A stretch of DNA of 40,195 bases from an uncultured Synechococcus sp. Lineage in GTDB: Bacteria > Cyanobacteriota > Cyanobacteriia > PCC-6307 > Cyanobiaceae. Positions 27,293 through 36,926 of the stretch are shown piece by piece. The position numbers were made by a program, and so were the translations under genes. How positions within the stretch are numbered: position 1 is the stretch's first letter; each line of letters begins with the position of its first letter. The stretch is taken from positions 1 to 40,195 of the forward strand of contig CAJWZW010000006.1 of assembly GCA_913050565.1 (NCBI GenBank), in the 5' to 3' direction. Below the pieces are notes generated by a model. It had not been told where the DNA came from and searched no databases. It saw nothing but the letters and a program-made list of their open reading frames with translations.

Positions 27293-27908
27293 TCCGTTCC
27301 TGAAGAAGCGCAGTTGTGGTGTCCAGGTCGGGGCGACGGCGGCTCTTCGGTGGTGGAATCGGAGCGCCGACCCGCAGCTGCAGCTGCACCAGTCGGGGCC
27401 AGAGCCGACCGCTGCCGAGGGCGCGATGGCTGTTGACAATCGCCACAGGAAGCAGAGGAGCACCGCTGCGGGCCGCCAGCAATGCCGCTCCCGGCAGTGG
27501 ATTATTCACGCGCCCGTTGGCCTGGCGAGTCCCATCCAGGAACACTCCGGTAGCCCATCCTTCCTCGAGTTTGGCGGTGGCGGTGCGGATCGCCTCGCGA
27601 TCGCTGGCTCCACGGCGCACCGGGTAGGCACCACAGGCTCGGATCACGCGACCCAAAAGCGGGATCTCAAACAGTTCCGACTTGGCCATGAAGGCCACCG
27701 GGCGGCCCAGGGCATGGCCCAGCAACGGGGGATCCAGGTGGGAGCCGTGGTTGGAGGCCACCACCAGAGGCCCGCTCAAAGGCACATGCTCCAGGCCATA
27801 GGTGCTGCCCCGGAACAGAACACGGAACAAAGGAAACACAATCAGACCGCTCACCAGGCGGTAGGTGAGCCCTGGTTCAGGTGCGGAGACAATCGGTGCT
27901 GCACTCAC
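27255..27908 (-). CDS. plsC: 1-acyl-sn-glycerol-3-phosphate acyltransferase
   Basis: Membrane-associated acyltransferase making phosphatidic acid, the precursor of all glycerolipids. The catalytic NHGSHLDPP (H-x4-D, about 54-59) is intact. The third block reads FLDGTRQANGRV, where most family members have EGTR, a conservative E-to-D change. The 217-residue length is usual. Starts GTG in a GTGA overlap with the fabD stop, making it the last gene of the rpaB-plsX-fabH-fabD-plsC run. Overlaps YdcF by 38 nt tail to tail. Confidence 0.93.
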   Translation of the reverse strand: MSAAPIVSAPEPGLTYRLVSGLIVFPLFRVLFRGSTYGLEHVPLSGPLVVASNHGSHLDPPLLGHALGRPVAFMAKSELFEIPLLGRVIRACGAYPVRRGASDREAIRTATAKLEEGWATGVFLDGTRQANGRVNNPLPGAALLAARSGAPLLPVAIVNSHRALGSGRLWPRLVQLQLRVGAPIPPPKSRRRPDLDTTTALLQERINALLELEPPRP

Positions 27909-28801
27909 TGGCCCAGATCCGCAGCGCCAGAGATTTGTGCTGTGGTGACCCCGTCCATGCTGCGTTTGGCGAGTCCGCTCAGCACGTTGCCTGGGCCGAT
28001 CTCGACCAAGGTGTCCACCCCTTCGGACGCCATGGCAGCCATTGTTTCCCGCCAGCGCACACCCGTGGTCATCTGCTGCTTCAGCCGTTGTTTCAGGGTG
28101 TCGCCGCTGCTGGTGGCGCAGGGATCGCTGTTGCTGAGCACGGGAATGCGGGCATTACGAAAGCTCACGCCATCAAGGATGGCGGCGAAACGATCAGCGG
28201 CCTCGGCCATGAAGGGCGAATGGAACGCTCCGGAGACAGCCAGTGGAATCGCCCGTTTGCATTTGAGCTGCTCACTCACCTGGCCCACGGCCTCCGGACG
28301 CCCGGAGATCACAACCTGAGCTTCGCTGTTGTCATTGGCGATGCTCACGCCATCGATGCCGCTCACGAGCTCGTCCAGTTGATTCCGGTCAAAGCCGATC
28401 ACGGCGGTCATGGCGCCGCCCCCTGCAGCCGCCATCAGTTCGGAACGCGTTTTCATCAGGCTCAGGCCTGTTTCCAGGTCAAACACTCCTGCGGCATAGA
28501 GCGCCACCAGTTCCCCGAGGCTGTGACCGGCAACCAAGGAGGCCTCGCGTCCCTGCTTGATCAGGTTGTCGACCAGCAGGGACTCCACGACGAAGAGAGC
28601 GGGTTGCGTGTTGCGGGTGTCGTTCAAGTCGTCCGGGCCATCGCCGCCGCCGCTCTCCCCACGGCAGATCGCCAGCAGGTCCCGCCCCAGCAGTTCCGAT
28701 GCCAGGGAGAAGCGTGCATTGGCACCACTCATGTTCAGCAGCTGGTCGGCCATGCCGACCTTTTGTGAACCTTGACCGGGGAAGACCCAGGCGATCGACA
28801 T
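27905..28801 (-). CDS. fabD: Malonyl-CoA:ACP transacylase
   Basis: Loads malonyl groups onto acyl carrier protein for fatty acid synthesis. The N-terminus is MSIAWVFPGQGSQKVGM, the catalytic serine lies in VAGHSLGELVALYAAG (about residues 90-103), the partner His in SGAFHSPFM, and the C-terminal EIGPGNVLSGLAKR is typical. The tracked ORF starts 28 codons early in the fabH tail region; the ATG at 28801 gives 298 residues, the family size. Begins 28 nt behind fabH. Confidence 0.96.
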   Translation of the reverse strand: MSIAWVFPGQGSQKVGMADQLLNMSGANARFSLASELLGRDLLAICRGESGGGDGPDDLNDTRNTQPALFVVESLLVDNLIKQGREASLVAGHSLGELVALYAAGVFDLETGLSLMKTRSELMAAAGGGAMTAVIGFDRNQLDELVSGIDGVSIANDNSEAQVVISGRPEAVGQVSEQLKCKRAIPLAVSGAFHSPFMAEAADRFAAILDGVSFRNARIPVLSNSDPCATSSGDTLKQRLKQQMTTGVRWRETMAAMASEGVDTLVEIGPGNVLSGLAKRSMDGVTTAQISGAADLGQ

Positions 28802-28829
28802 GGCCGTCTTGTTCTGTCCGAGGCGGAGA

Positions 28830-29849
28830 TTACGCGGGGCCGCTCCAGCGCAGAAGAGCTGCTCCCCAGCTGAGGCCGGCACCAAAACCGCTGCTTGCCA
28901 TGAGATGGCCTGGCTGAATGCGACCGTCGCGCACCGCTTCGTCCAGCATCAGAGGGATCGTGGCTGCTGAGGTGTTGCCGTAGTGACTCAGGTTGCTCAG
29001 CACCTTGTCATTGGGAATGGCAAACCGATCCGCAACGGCATCAAGAATGCGCTGATTGGCCTGATGAAGCAACAACCAGTCGAGGCTGTCGGCGGTGGTT
29101 TGCGTCTGCTCGAGCAGACGTGCCAGGAGTGCCGGAACCTCCCTTACCGCAAATTTGTAGACCTCCTGGCCGTTCATCTGGATGGACTGGAACCCGCCGC
29201 GTTGATGGGTGGCATCGGCGACAAGTGGGTTGTGGTCGCTGACCTGGGGCAGCTGCAGCACCTCGCCGCGACTGCCGTCCGAGCGCAGCAGGAATCCCCG
29301 CAGATCATCCCGACCGTCATCGGAAGCTTCCAGCACCACGGCCGCGGCAGCGTCGCCGAACAGCACACAGGAGCGCCGGTCATCCCAGTCCACCCATCTG
29401 CTGAGCTGATCCGCACCCACAACCAGAACCCGCTTCATGGCCCCTGTGCGCAGGTATTGGCCGGCGGTCACCAGTGCGAACAGAAAACCGCTGCAGGCAG
29501 CGGTGATGTCAAAGGCAACGGCGTTTACTGCGCCGAGTCGAGCCTGGAGTCTCGGTGCTGAGCCGAACAGATCGTCGGGGGTTGAGGTGGCCAGCAGGAT
29601 CAGATCAAGGCCTGAGGCATCCCAGCCAGCCATCGCAAGAGCCCGTTCGGAGGCCTGGCAGCAGATCTCTCCAAGGGATTCGTCCACACCAACCACATGC
29701 CTGGCACCAATTCCAGTGCGGCTGCGGATCCATTCATCGCTTGTCTCGACCCGTTGCCCCAGCTCCTGATTGCTGATCGAGCGGGATGGAGTGGCGCTGC
29801 CGCAACCCCGCAGCAGCATGCCAGCGGTCCTGGGGTGCTGCTCTGCCAA
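28830..29849 (-). CDS. fabH: 3-oxoacyl-ACP synthase III
   Basis: First condensation of fatty acid synthesis, acetyl-CoA plus malonyl-ACP. The Cys-His-Asn triad is visible: FDITAACSGFLFAL, LLLHQANQRI and LSHYGNTSAAT. The N-terminal VETSDEWIRSRTGIGARH and the C-terminal SSGFGAGLSWGAALLRW fit the family. The tracked start is a TTG giving 339 residues; an ATG 10 codons on (29819), with AGGA upstream, gives 329 and is a good alternative. Follows plsX by 26 nt. Confidence 0.96.
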   Translation of the reverse strand: MAEQHPRTAGMLLRGCGSATPSRSISNQELGQRVETSDEWIRSRTGIGARHVVGVDESLGEICCQASERALAMAGWDASGLDLILLATSTPDDLFGSAPRLQARLGAVNAVAFDITAACSGFLFALVTAGQYLRTGAMKRVLVVGADQLSRWVDWDDRRSCVLFGDAAAAVVLEASDDGRDDLRGFLLRSDGSRGEVLQLPQVSDHNPLVADATHQRGGFQSIQMNGQEVYKFAVREVPALLARLLEQTQTTADSLDWLLLHQANQRILDAVADRFAIPNDKVLSNLSHYGNTSAATIPLMLDEAVRDGRIQPGHLMASSGFGAGLSWGAALLRWSGPA

Positions 29850-29875
29850 CGCGGTGAGTCAATGGATGGCGTCAG

Positions 29876-31183
29876 TCAATCACAACCGCTCTGGAGGGCG
29901 GCCAGATCCTCCATAACGCCATGGCTGGCAGCTGAGTGGGCGATTCGCAGAGCACTCACCACCGACAGCGCCTTGCTGCTGCCGTGACCGATCACAACAA
30001 CGCCGTTCACCCCCAGCAGCAAGGCTCCGCCGTGCTCGGCGTGATCCAGTCGTTTCTTGATTCTGCGCAGGTTGCTCCGCAGGAAGGCCGATCCCACCTT
30101 GCCGCGACGGCCTCGGGGTAATTCCGCTCGCAGAACCCCCAGCAGCACGCTGCCGACGGATTCAAGAAATTTCAGCAGCACATTTCCGGTGAAGCCATCG
30201 CAGACCACCACATCGAATTCGCCGGAGAGAACATCGCGACCCTCACAGTTGCCGGCGAAATGAAGACGCTGCTCATCACGCAGCAGCTCATTGGTCTTCA
30301 GGGAAAGATCGTTCCCCTTGCATTCCTCTTCACCGATGTTGAGCAACCCAACCCGTGGCCGTTCAACCTGGAGCACGTCCCGGCTGTAGATGTTGCCCAG
30401 CAGAGCGAACTGGTGCAGATAGGTCGCCTTGCAGTCCATGTTGGCGCCCACATCCAGCACCAGCACCGGCTGGCTTGGGTCTTTGGTTGGGAACAGTGCT
30501 CCGATGGCAGGGCGATCGATCCCCTTCAATCGACCCAGTCGGAAAATGGCGGAGGCCATCACAGCTCCGGAATTGCCGGCGGAATAAACCGCCAGCGCTT
30601 CGCCTCCCTTCACCAGGTTCATCGCCACATTGATGCTGGCGTCACGCTTGCGACGAACGGCGGTGGCCTCGTCATCCATTCCGATCGAGGGACCGCTCGC
30701 CACGAGATCGAGATGACCGGCGGACTGAGCAGCCTCGAGCCGATCTTTCAGCTCAAGTTTTTCGGCAGCTGCCAACACCCTCTCGCGCTCACCGACGAAC
30801 CGAACCTTGAGTGGAAGCCGATCAATGGCCTGCAGGCATCCATCAAGGATCGGTCCCGGGGCGTCATCGCCGCCCATCCCGTCGACAGCCACCCAGAGGC
30901 GGTCTGCATCATTGATTTCGCTCTGCTCGTCTCCACCCTGGAGACGTCGAAGGGGATCAAAAACCAGTGGCTGCAGAACCTGACTGGCAACGCTCCCGGC
31001 ACCGGTCACAACGGTTTCCGCCACGCTTGTGGCAGCACTGGCGGAGGTTGTGGCGCTGTCCACAAAACTGGTGACCACGGCATTGCGCCGGTACCAGATC
31101 ACCAGACGACGTATCGCCCGGGGTCGGTTGCTTTTGCTCCTGGACTCAGGGGTCCGGGCGGAATCAGGGTCCTTCGGAAGCAA
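29876..31183 (-). CDS. plsX: Phosphate acyltransferase PlsX
   Basis: Converts acyl-ACP to acyl-phosphate, feeding glycerolipid synthesis. The catalytic domain begins near residue 94 with LWVAVDGMGGDDAPGPILDG and includes LDVGANMDCKATYLHQFALLG, RVGLLNIGEEECKGNDL and FVVVCDGFTGNVLLKFLESV-like FDVVVCDGFTGNVLLKF. Ahead of it is an unusual extension of about 90 residues, basic at first and then Ala/Ser/Thr-rich (SFVDSATTSASAATSVAETVV). The TTG start at 31183 overlaps rpaB by 20 nt; GTG codons at about 31102 or 31078 are other choices. The true N-terminus is uncertain. Confidence 0.93.
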   Translation of the reverse strand: MLPKDPDSARTPESRSKSNRPRAIRRLVIWYRRNAVVTSFVDSATTSASAATSVAETVVTGAGSVASQVLQPLVFDPLRRLQGGDEQSEINDADRLWVAVDGMGGDDAPGPILDGCLQAIDRLPLKVRFVGERERVLAAAEKLELKDRLEAAQSAGHLDLVASGPSIGMDDEATAVRRKRDASINVAMNLVKGGEALAVYSAGNSGAVMASAIFRLGRLKGIDRPAIGALFPTKDPSQPVLVLDVGANMDCKATYLHQFALLGNIYSRDVLQVERPRVGLLNIGEEECKGNDLSLKTNELLRDEQRLHFAGNCEGRDVLSGEFDVVVCDGFTGNVLLKFLESVGSVLLGVLRAELPRGRRGKVGSAFLRSNLRRIKKRLDHAEHGGALLLGVNGVVVIGHGSSKALSVVSALRIAHSAASHGVMEDLAALQSGCD

Positions 31184-31910
31184 CGGAGTCGACGATGCGC
31201 TGGAACAGGTAGCCGGTGCCGCGAGCCGTGAGGATCAGCTCCGGATTGGCTGGATCATCCTCCAGTTTGGAACGAAGCCTGGAAATGTGGACATCCACCA
31301 CACGGGTGTCGACGTGTCGCTCGGGTGTGTAGCCCCAGACCTCCTTGAGGATCTCGCCACGGTTGAACGGTTCTCCGGAACGGCTGACCAGGAGCTCAAG
31401 CAAGCTGAACTCCATGCCGGTGAGCCGGATGCGTTCATCACCCCGAAACACCTGGCGTTTGTTGGTGTCGATGCGCAAGTCGGCCACCTGGATCACGCCT
31501 GAATTGGGTATTCCGGCGACCGGGTCCTTCTCAACCCGGCGCAGCACGCAACGGATCCGAGCCTCCAGCTCCTTGGGGCTGAAGGGTTTCACCACGTAGT
31601 CGTCGGCGCCCAGCTCAAGGCCGGTGATCCGGTCGGCCACATCGCCCAGAGCCGTGAGCATCACGATCGGCACATCCGATTCCTTGCGAAGCTCCTGGCA
31701 GACCCCGTAGCCGTCCAGCTTCGGCATCATCACGTCCAGAACCACAAGATCGGGGGAACAGTTGGGAAACAGTTCCAGCGCTTCGGTGCCGTCGCAGGCG
31801 GTGACGACGTTGTAGCCAATCATCGACAGGCGGGTTTCCAGAATCCGCCTGATGGAGGCCTCATCATCGACCACGAGAATCGTTTCTTTGGTTGAAGCCG
31901 TGGCCGTCAT
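31164..31910 (-). CDS. rpaB: Response regulator RpaB (Ycf27)
   Basis: OmpR-type master regulator of high-light and redox-responsive photosynthesis genes, partner of the NblS kinase. The receiver domain begins TILVVDDEASIRRILETRLSMIGYNVVTACDGTEAL, with the phospho-acceptor Asp at about 59 (VVLDVMMPK). The winged helix holds EVWGYTPERHVDTRVVDVHISRLRSKLEDDP. The ATG at 31910 is preferred over the tracked start 4 codons upstream. It is divergent from radA with 87 nt between, and its 3' end overlaps plsX, tying it to the lipid genes. Confidence 0.96.
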   Translation of the reverse strand: MTATASTKETILVVDDEASIRRILETRLSMIGYNVVTACDGTEALELFPNCSPDLVVLDVMMPKLDGYGVCQELRKESDVPIVMLTALGDVADRITGLELGADDYVVKPFSPKELEARIRCVLRRVEKDPVAGIPNSGVIQVADLRIDTNKRQVFRGDERIRLTGMEFSLLELLVSRSGEPFNRGEILKEVWGYTPERHVDTRVVDVHISRLRSKLEDDPANPELILTARGTGYLFQRIVDSVASEGP

Positions 31911-31997
31911 ACGCCGAGGCACTAATACCTGGGCTCACAAATAAGTGGCCGCGCCCCCGATCTGTTCATCCAACGGCAACTTTCTTCACAGTTCGCA

Positions 31998-33395
31998 GTG
32001 CCCAAACCCGCCGCTGTCTTTGTTTGCCAAAGCTGTGGGGCCAAAGCCCGGCAGTTTTTTGGGCGCTGTCCGGAATGTGGCAGCTGGAATTCCCTGGTTG
32101 AACAACTGCAGCCCGCCACAGACGGGCGCCGCCGCCGTGAGACCCCTGATCCGGCTCAGGCCCCGGCCGCGCGCCGGTCCACGGCGATGGCATCGCTGGA
32201 TGACCAGCCCCTGCAACGGTTGCAGACCGGTTCGGAGGAATTCGATCGGGTCCTCGGAGGAGGTCTCGTGCCCGGATCTCTGGTGTTGGTTGGCGGTGAC
32301 CCGGGGATCGGCAAAAGCACGCTGCTTCTCCAGAGCGCTTCCGCCATGGCTCACCACAGCTCAGTGCTCTACGTCAGTGCCGAGGAATCAGCCCAGCAGG
32401 TGAAGCTTCGCTGGCAACGGTTATCGGAAACGGGCGAATCCGATCTGCAGCTGCTTGCTGAAACTGATCTGGAGCTGGTGCTTGAGGAACTGGAGGCCCT
32501 GCGGCCTGATGTCGCAATCATCGACAGCATTCAGGCCCTGCACGACGCAAACCTCACCAGCGCACCCGGATCGGTCGGTCAGGTTCGGGAGTGTGCGGCG
32601 GCACTGCAGCGTCTGGCGAAGCGTCAGACCACCGCACTGATGCTGGTGGGCCATGTCACCAAGGAGGGAATGCTGGCCGGCCCGAAGGTGCTTGAGCACC
32701 TGGTGGATGCAGTGCTCACCTTTGAAGGCGATCGCTTCGCCAGCCACAGGCTGTTGCGAGCGGTGAAAAATCGCTTCGGAGCCACCCATGAGCTCGGGTT
32801 GTTTGAAATGCAGGCCCAGGGCCTGGCGGAAGTCGGTAACCCCAGTGAGCTGTTCCTCAGCGATGCCAGGGCCTCCGGTGTTGCCACGATCGTGGCCTGC
32901 GAGGGCACCCGCTCGCTGGTTGTCGATCTGCAGGCGCTGGTGAACGTCACCAGCTATGCGAGTCCTCGCCGAACCGCAACAGGCATCGGGACCAACCGCC
33001 TGCATCAGATTCTGGCCGTGCTGGAGAAGCACATGGGGCTGCCGTTGTCGCGTTTCGACTGCTACCTCGCCGTGGCCGGTGGCCTTGAGGTGGAGGAACC
33101 GGCAGCGGATCTGGGGGTCGCTGCCGCTGTGGTGGCCAGCTTCCGAGACCTGACCCTCCCGGCTGGAACCGTGCTGATCGGCGAGCTCGGTCTGGGGGGG
33201 CAACTGCGGCCGGTGGGGCAACTTGAGCTGCGCCTGCAGGAAGCCGCACGACTGGGCTTTCAGAGGGCTGTGGTCCCCCGGGGCAGTGGTCTGGGCGGGT
33301 TGGCTGCAGGGCTGGATCTGGCGCTGCTGGAGGCCGAATCGGTCACCGAGGCATTGGTGCTTGCCCTTGGTGACGCTGTGAATGATCAGAAGTAG
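31998..33395 (+). CDS. radA: DNA repair protein RadA
   Basis: RecA-like branch-migration helicase in recombination. The N-terminal C4 zinc finger has Cys 10, 13, 24 and 27 ([21 protein letters not shown]). Walker A is [12 protein letters not shown] (about 94-105). The RadA-specific [15 protein letters not shown] motif and the C-terminal Lon-like domain with [17 protein letters not shown] complete it. 465 residues, start GTG. It overlaps ycf3 by 10 nt tail to tail. Confidence 0.96.
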   Translation: MPKPAAVFVCQSCGAKARQFFGRCPECGSWNSLVEQLQPATDGRRRRETPDPAQAPAARRSTAMASLDDQPLQRLQTGSEEFDRVLGGGLVPGSLVLVGGDPGIGKSTLLLQSASAMAHHSSVLYVSAEESAQQVKLRWQRLSETGESDLQLLAETDLELVLEELEALRPDVAIIDSIQALHDANLTSAPGSVGQVRECAAALQRLAKRQTTALMLVGHVTKEGMLAGPKVLEHLVDAVLTFEGDRFASHRLLRAVKNRFGATHELGLFEMQAQGLAEVGNPSELFLSDARASGVATIVACEGTRSLVVDLQALVNVTSYASPRRTATGIGTNRLHQILAVLEKHMGLPLSRFDCYLAVAGGLEVEEPAADLGVAAAVVASFRDLTLPAGTVLIGELGLGGQLRPVGQLELRLQEAARLGFQRAVVPRGSGLGGLAAGLDLALLEAESVTEALVLALGDAVNDQK

Positions 33396-33907
33396 ACATC
33401 CACATTGCTGCGGCCCGTGGACTTGAGCCAGTTTTCGATGTCCAGGTATCCGCCTGGGTTGAGTCGCACGGCCTGTGTCCAGGATTCCGCAGCCTGATCA
33501 AACCATCGATCGGCGTCGTCCTGACGGCCTTCCTCCTCGGCGATCCGCCCCCACTTCTCGAAGATCAGGCCCATGTTCTTCAGACATGAGGGCTGTTTCG
33601 GGTTTTCATCGAGGGCCTTGCGGTAGGTCTCTATCGCCCGCTGCTCCTCACCGTTCGACATGTAGATGATCGCCATGTTTTTCAGCGTTTCGCTGCGATC
33701 TGTGGAGTTCTCCTCAAGCTTCAGGGCCTCCTCATAGTTCTCCAGTGCTTCCGCGTAATCGCCGTCGTTCTGAGCAGAGAGGCCATCGCGGTAGTACACG
33801 TAAGCCTCCTTTGAACGTGCATTGATGGGAAGCAGCTTGACGATGAGGTCCGCCATCACCGTGAAGCTCTTGTCGATGAAGTTGTCGTTGCGGTTGCTGC
33901 GGGGCAC
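33386..33907 (-). CDS. ycf3: Photosystem I assembly protein Ycf3
   Basis: TPR protein helping to assemble the PSI reaction centre on the thylakoid surface. N-terminus [65 protein letters not shown], with three TPR units (about 35-68, 72-105, 120-155) and a C-terminus ending [22 protein letters not shown] start at the GTG at 33907, which gives the standard 173 residues beginning with PRSNRNDNF; the tracked start adds 23 residues overlapping the ATPase promoter. It overlaps radA by 10 nt. Confidence 0.96.
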   Translation of the reverse strand: MPRSNRNDNFIDKSFTVMADLIVKLLPINARSKEAYVYYRDGLSAQNDGDYAEALENYEEALKLEENSTDRSETLKNMAIIYMSNGEEQRAIETYRKALDENPKQPSCLKNMGLIFEKWGRIAEEEGRQDDADRWFDQAAESWTQAVRLNPGGYLDIENWLKSTGRSNVDVYF

Positions 33908-33981
33908 GGCGCTACGGCGGAAGAACACCATCCTGACGGGATTGGAGCCCGCCCTAGCCTGCTCGTAACGATCCATCGCCC

Positions 33982-36297
33982 GTGACTCAAGCGGTTCAGA
34001 CCGTTGTCCTCGATGTTGAGGGCATGAAATGCGGTGGTTGTGTGCGCGCCGTTGAAAAGACGCTGCTGGAACAGCCGGGTGTGCAACGGGTGGATGTGAA
34101 TCTGGTCAGCCGTGCCGCCTGGCTTGATCTGCAAAGCGATGCAGGCAGTGTTGAAGCTGTTCTGAGTGCTTTGACGGATCGGGGCTTTCCGGCCCGTGAG
34201 CGCCAGCTGGAGGATGTCGCTGCAGGAGCTGCACGTCACCCCGGGAGTTCAGGGCTGACCTGGTGGCAGCAGTGGCGACAGCTGATGGTGGCGCTGTCGC
34301 TGTTGCTGCTTTCGGTCCTGGGTCACGTCAGCGAAGCGGGCCATCTCGCTCTCCCCCTCATCGGGAGCCTCCCCTTCCATGCTGTGCTGGCCACGGTGGC
34401 GCTTGTCGGCCCGGGCCGACCGATCCTCAGTGGAGGCTTGGCCGCGGCTCGTGCCGGTGCTCCCAGCATGGACACCCTGGTGGGACTGGGGGTTGGCAGT
34501 GCCTACACCGCCAGCATCGTTGCCCTGATCTGGCCCCAGGTGGGGTGGCCCTGTTTTTTCAACGAGCCGGTGATGTTGCTGGGTTTTGTCCTGCTGGGAC
34601 GATTCCTTGAGGAGCGCGCCCGCTTCCGCACGGGTCTTGCATTGCAGCAGCTGGCTCAGCTGCAACCTGAAACCGCCCGGCTTGTGCTGGCGGATGGAGC
34701 GATTCGGGAGGTGCGTGTCGGTGCCCTTCGGCCTGGAGAGCGACTTCAGCTCCTGCCGGGGGATCGCGTGCCGGTGGATGGTCTCGTGCTTGAGGGGCAA
34801 TCAGCCGTTGATGTCTCCAGCCTCACCGGCGAGCCAATGCCGCTGCAGGCGGAGAAGGGAGCAGAGCTGTCCTCCGGCAGCCTGAATCTTGAGGCTCCGC
34901 TGCTGATGGAGGTCACCCGTGTCGGCGCTGAGACCGCATTGGCCCGAATCATTCGTCTGGTGGAGCAGGCACAGGCCCGAAGGGCACCGATTCAGGGCCT
35001 GGCCGACCGCGTGGCCGGCCGCTTCTGCTACGGGGTGATCGGGTTGGCAGCAGCCACGTTCCTGTTCTGGTGGCTTTTTGGAGCCAATCACTGGCCTCAG
35101 GTGCTTCAGGCTGCTGCCCCGGGAATGCCCCATGCCGCGATGGATGGCCATGGGATGCACCACGCTGGTCTCGGAAGCGCCGCGACCACGCCGATGGGTC
35201 TGGCTCTGCAGCTGGCGATCGCCGTACTGGTGGTGGCCTGTCCCTGTGCCCTCGGTCTGGCCACACCCACGGTCATCACCGTCTCCACGGGTCTGGCTGC
35301 CCGTCGCGGCTGGCTTTTTCGCGGTGGTGATGTGATCGAGACCGCCGCTGGACTGGAGAAGGTGGTGTTTGACAAGACCGGCACGCTCACTCTGGGTCGC
35401 CCCCTGGTTACGGCGGTTGAGGGTGATGATCCCGATGCTCTGCTGCAAGTTGCGGCAAGCCTGGAGGTCAGCAGCCGCCATCCCCTGGCCCATGCACTGC
35501 TGCAGGAGGCCCAGCGTCGTGATCTGCCGCTGTTGGAAACCGATTCAGTGCGCACCATTTCCGGCTCAGGTCTCGAGGGTGAGCTTGCAGGCCGTTCGGA
35601 TCTGATTCGCGCCGGTAAACCCGATTGGCTGCAGAGCGCTGGCGTCACAATCCCTGCAGCGGCGCTGAAGTGGCTGTCCGAAGCTGAGGGTTCCGTGGTG
35701 GCCGTCGCTTCGGGTCAAACCCTGCTTGGACTCATCCAGGTTGAAGATCAGCTTCGTCCGGATGTGGAGCCCGCCTTACAGCGTCTGCGACAGCAGGGCC
35801 TGGGTCTGGCTCTGTTCAGCGGCGACAGGGAGGCACCGGTGCGTCGACTGGGTGAGCAGCTCGGTTTCTCAGTGGAATCACTGGGCTGGCAGATGCTGCC
35901 GGAGCAAAAATTAGAGAGGCTCGAGGAACTTCAGGGCGGTGGAACGGTGGCGATGGTCGGTGATGGCATCAACGATGCACCCGCCCTTGCGGCGGCCGAT
36001 CTCGGAATCGCCATCGGCACGGGGACGCAGATAGCTCAGGACACAGCCGGGCTGGTGCTGTTGGGTGATCGTCTCGACAACCTGCCGGAGGCACTGGCGC
36101 TGGCCCGACGCACCCTTTCCAAGGTGCGTCAGAACCTCTTCTGGGCCTTCGGTTACAACCTCATTGCCCTGCCGATCGCCGCGGGAGTGCTGCTTCCCGG
36201 CCAGGGATTGCTTCTTTCACCACCTGTTGCAGCGCTGCTGATGGCGCTGAGCTCAATCACGGTGGTCTTGAACGCACTGGCGCTGCGGATCCGATGA
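33982..36297 (+). CDS. Copper-type P1B heavy-metal ATPase
   Basis: A 771-residue P1B ATPase. One N-terminal HMA domain (GMKCGGC, Cys 17/20), the intramembrane [15 protein letters not shown] metal site, phosphorylation loop DKTGTLTLG and hinge [24 protein letters not shown]. The phosphatase TGE region appears as LTGEPMPLQ. Before the CPC helix is a loop rich in Met and His ([21 protein letters not shown]), perhaps copper-binding. Cu import by CtaA or thylakoid transfer by PacS is the likely role (plastocyanin, oxidase), but sequence alone does not choose. GTG start. ATGA overlap with tmk. Confidence 0.94.
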   Translation: MTQAVQTVVLDVEGMKCGGCVRAVEKTLLEQPGVQRVDVNLVSRAAWLDLQSDAGSVEAVLSALTDRGFPARERQLEDVAAGAARHPGSSGLTWWQQWRQLMVALSLLLLSVLGHVSEAGHLALPLIGSLPFHAVLATVALVGPGRPILSGGLAAARAGAPSMDTLVGLGVGSAYTASIVALIWPQVGWPCFFNEPVMLLGFVLLGRFLEERARFRTGLALQQLAQLQPETARLVLADGAIREVRVGALRPGERLQLLPGDRVPVDGLVLEGQSAVDVSSLTGEPMPLQAEKGAELSSGSLNLEAPLLMEVTRVGAETALARIIRLVEQAQARRAPIQGLADRVAGRFCYGVIGLAAATFLFWWLFGANHWPQVLQAAAPGMPHAAMDGHGMHHAGLGSAATTPMGLALQLAIAVLVVACPCALGLATPTVITVSTGLAARRGWLFRGGDVIETAAGLEKVVFDKTGTLTLGRPLVTAVEGDDPDALLQVAASLEVSSRHPLAHALLQEAQRRDLPLLETDSVRTISGSGLEGELAGRSDLIRAGKPDWLQSAGVTIPAAALKWLSEAEGSVVAVASGQTLLGLIQVEDQLRPDVEPALQRLRQQGLGLALFSGDREAPVRRLGEQLGFSVESLGWQMLPEQKLERLEELQGGGTVAMVGDGINDAPALAAADLGIAIGTGTQIAQDTAGLVLLGDRLDNLPEALALARRTLSKVRQNLFWAFGYNLIALPIAAGVLLPGQGLLLSPPVAALLMALSSITVVLNALALRIR

Positions 36298-36926
36298 AGG
36301 GGCGTTTCATCGTCCTTGAAGGGATCGACGGGTGTGGCAAAACCACGCAGCTGGAACATCTTGTGCGCTGGCTTCCCGCCTCTGGTCTGATGCCGGCTGG
36401 TGCTGGGGTCCTGCGCACCCGAGAACCCGGAGGAACAGCCTTTGGCCAGGCTTTGCGTGAGCTGCTGTTGCATCCAGCTGCTGATGTCGCCCCTGCGCCC
36501 ACCGCTGAATTGCTGCTTTATGCGGCAGATCGATCTCAGCACGTTGAAACGCTGATCCGTCCGGCACTCGAGCGGGGTGATTGGGTGGTCAGCGACCGGT
36601 TTTCGGGGTCGACCCTGGCTTATCAGGGCTATGGCCGCGGCATGAACCGCTTGTTGATCGATCAGCTCGAGCAGACGGCCACCGGCGGTTTGCAACCGGA
36701 CCTCACCTTCTGGCTGGAGTTGTCTCTGGAGGAGAGCTTGCGGCGACGGCGCGGGGAGACGGCTGATCGGATCGAGTCTGAGGGTCGGGCGTTCTTGGCT
36801 CGCGTTGGGGATGGTTTTGCACAGTTGGCGCAGCACAGAGGCTGGCGCCGGGTCGATGCAGCCGGTGCGCCTGAGCATGTGAGCCGGCGTCTGGAACAGG
36901 TTCTGCTGGAGCAATGGAGTGGGTGA
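36294..36926 (+). CDS. tmk: Thymidylate kinase
   Basis: Phosphorylates dTMP to dTDP for DNA synthesis. P-loop VLEGIDGCGKTTQL (about 7-20), TREPGGTAFGQALRELL, a SDRFSGSTLAYQGYGRG dTMP-binding block and the lid region SLRRRRGETADRIE. 210 residues, normal size. It starts in a four-base ATGA overlap with the ATPase stop and overlaps holB by 8 nt; ATPase, tmk and holB therefore form one operon. Confidence 0.96.
   Translation: MKGRFIVLEGIDGCGKTTQLEHLVRWLPASGLMPAGAGVLRTREPGGTAFGQALRELLLHPAADVAPAPTAELLLYAADRSQHVETLIRPALERGDWVVSDRFSGSTLAYQGYGRGMNRLLIDQLEQTATGGLQPDLTFWLELSLEESLRRRRGETADRIESEGRAFLARVGDGFAQLAQHRGWRRVDAAGAPEHVSRRLEQVLLEQWSG

Noticed and set aside
30260-31231. 323-codon ORF antisense to plsX
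   Set aside because: Shadow of the plsX reading frame; no family features.
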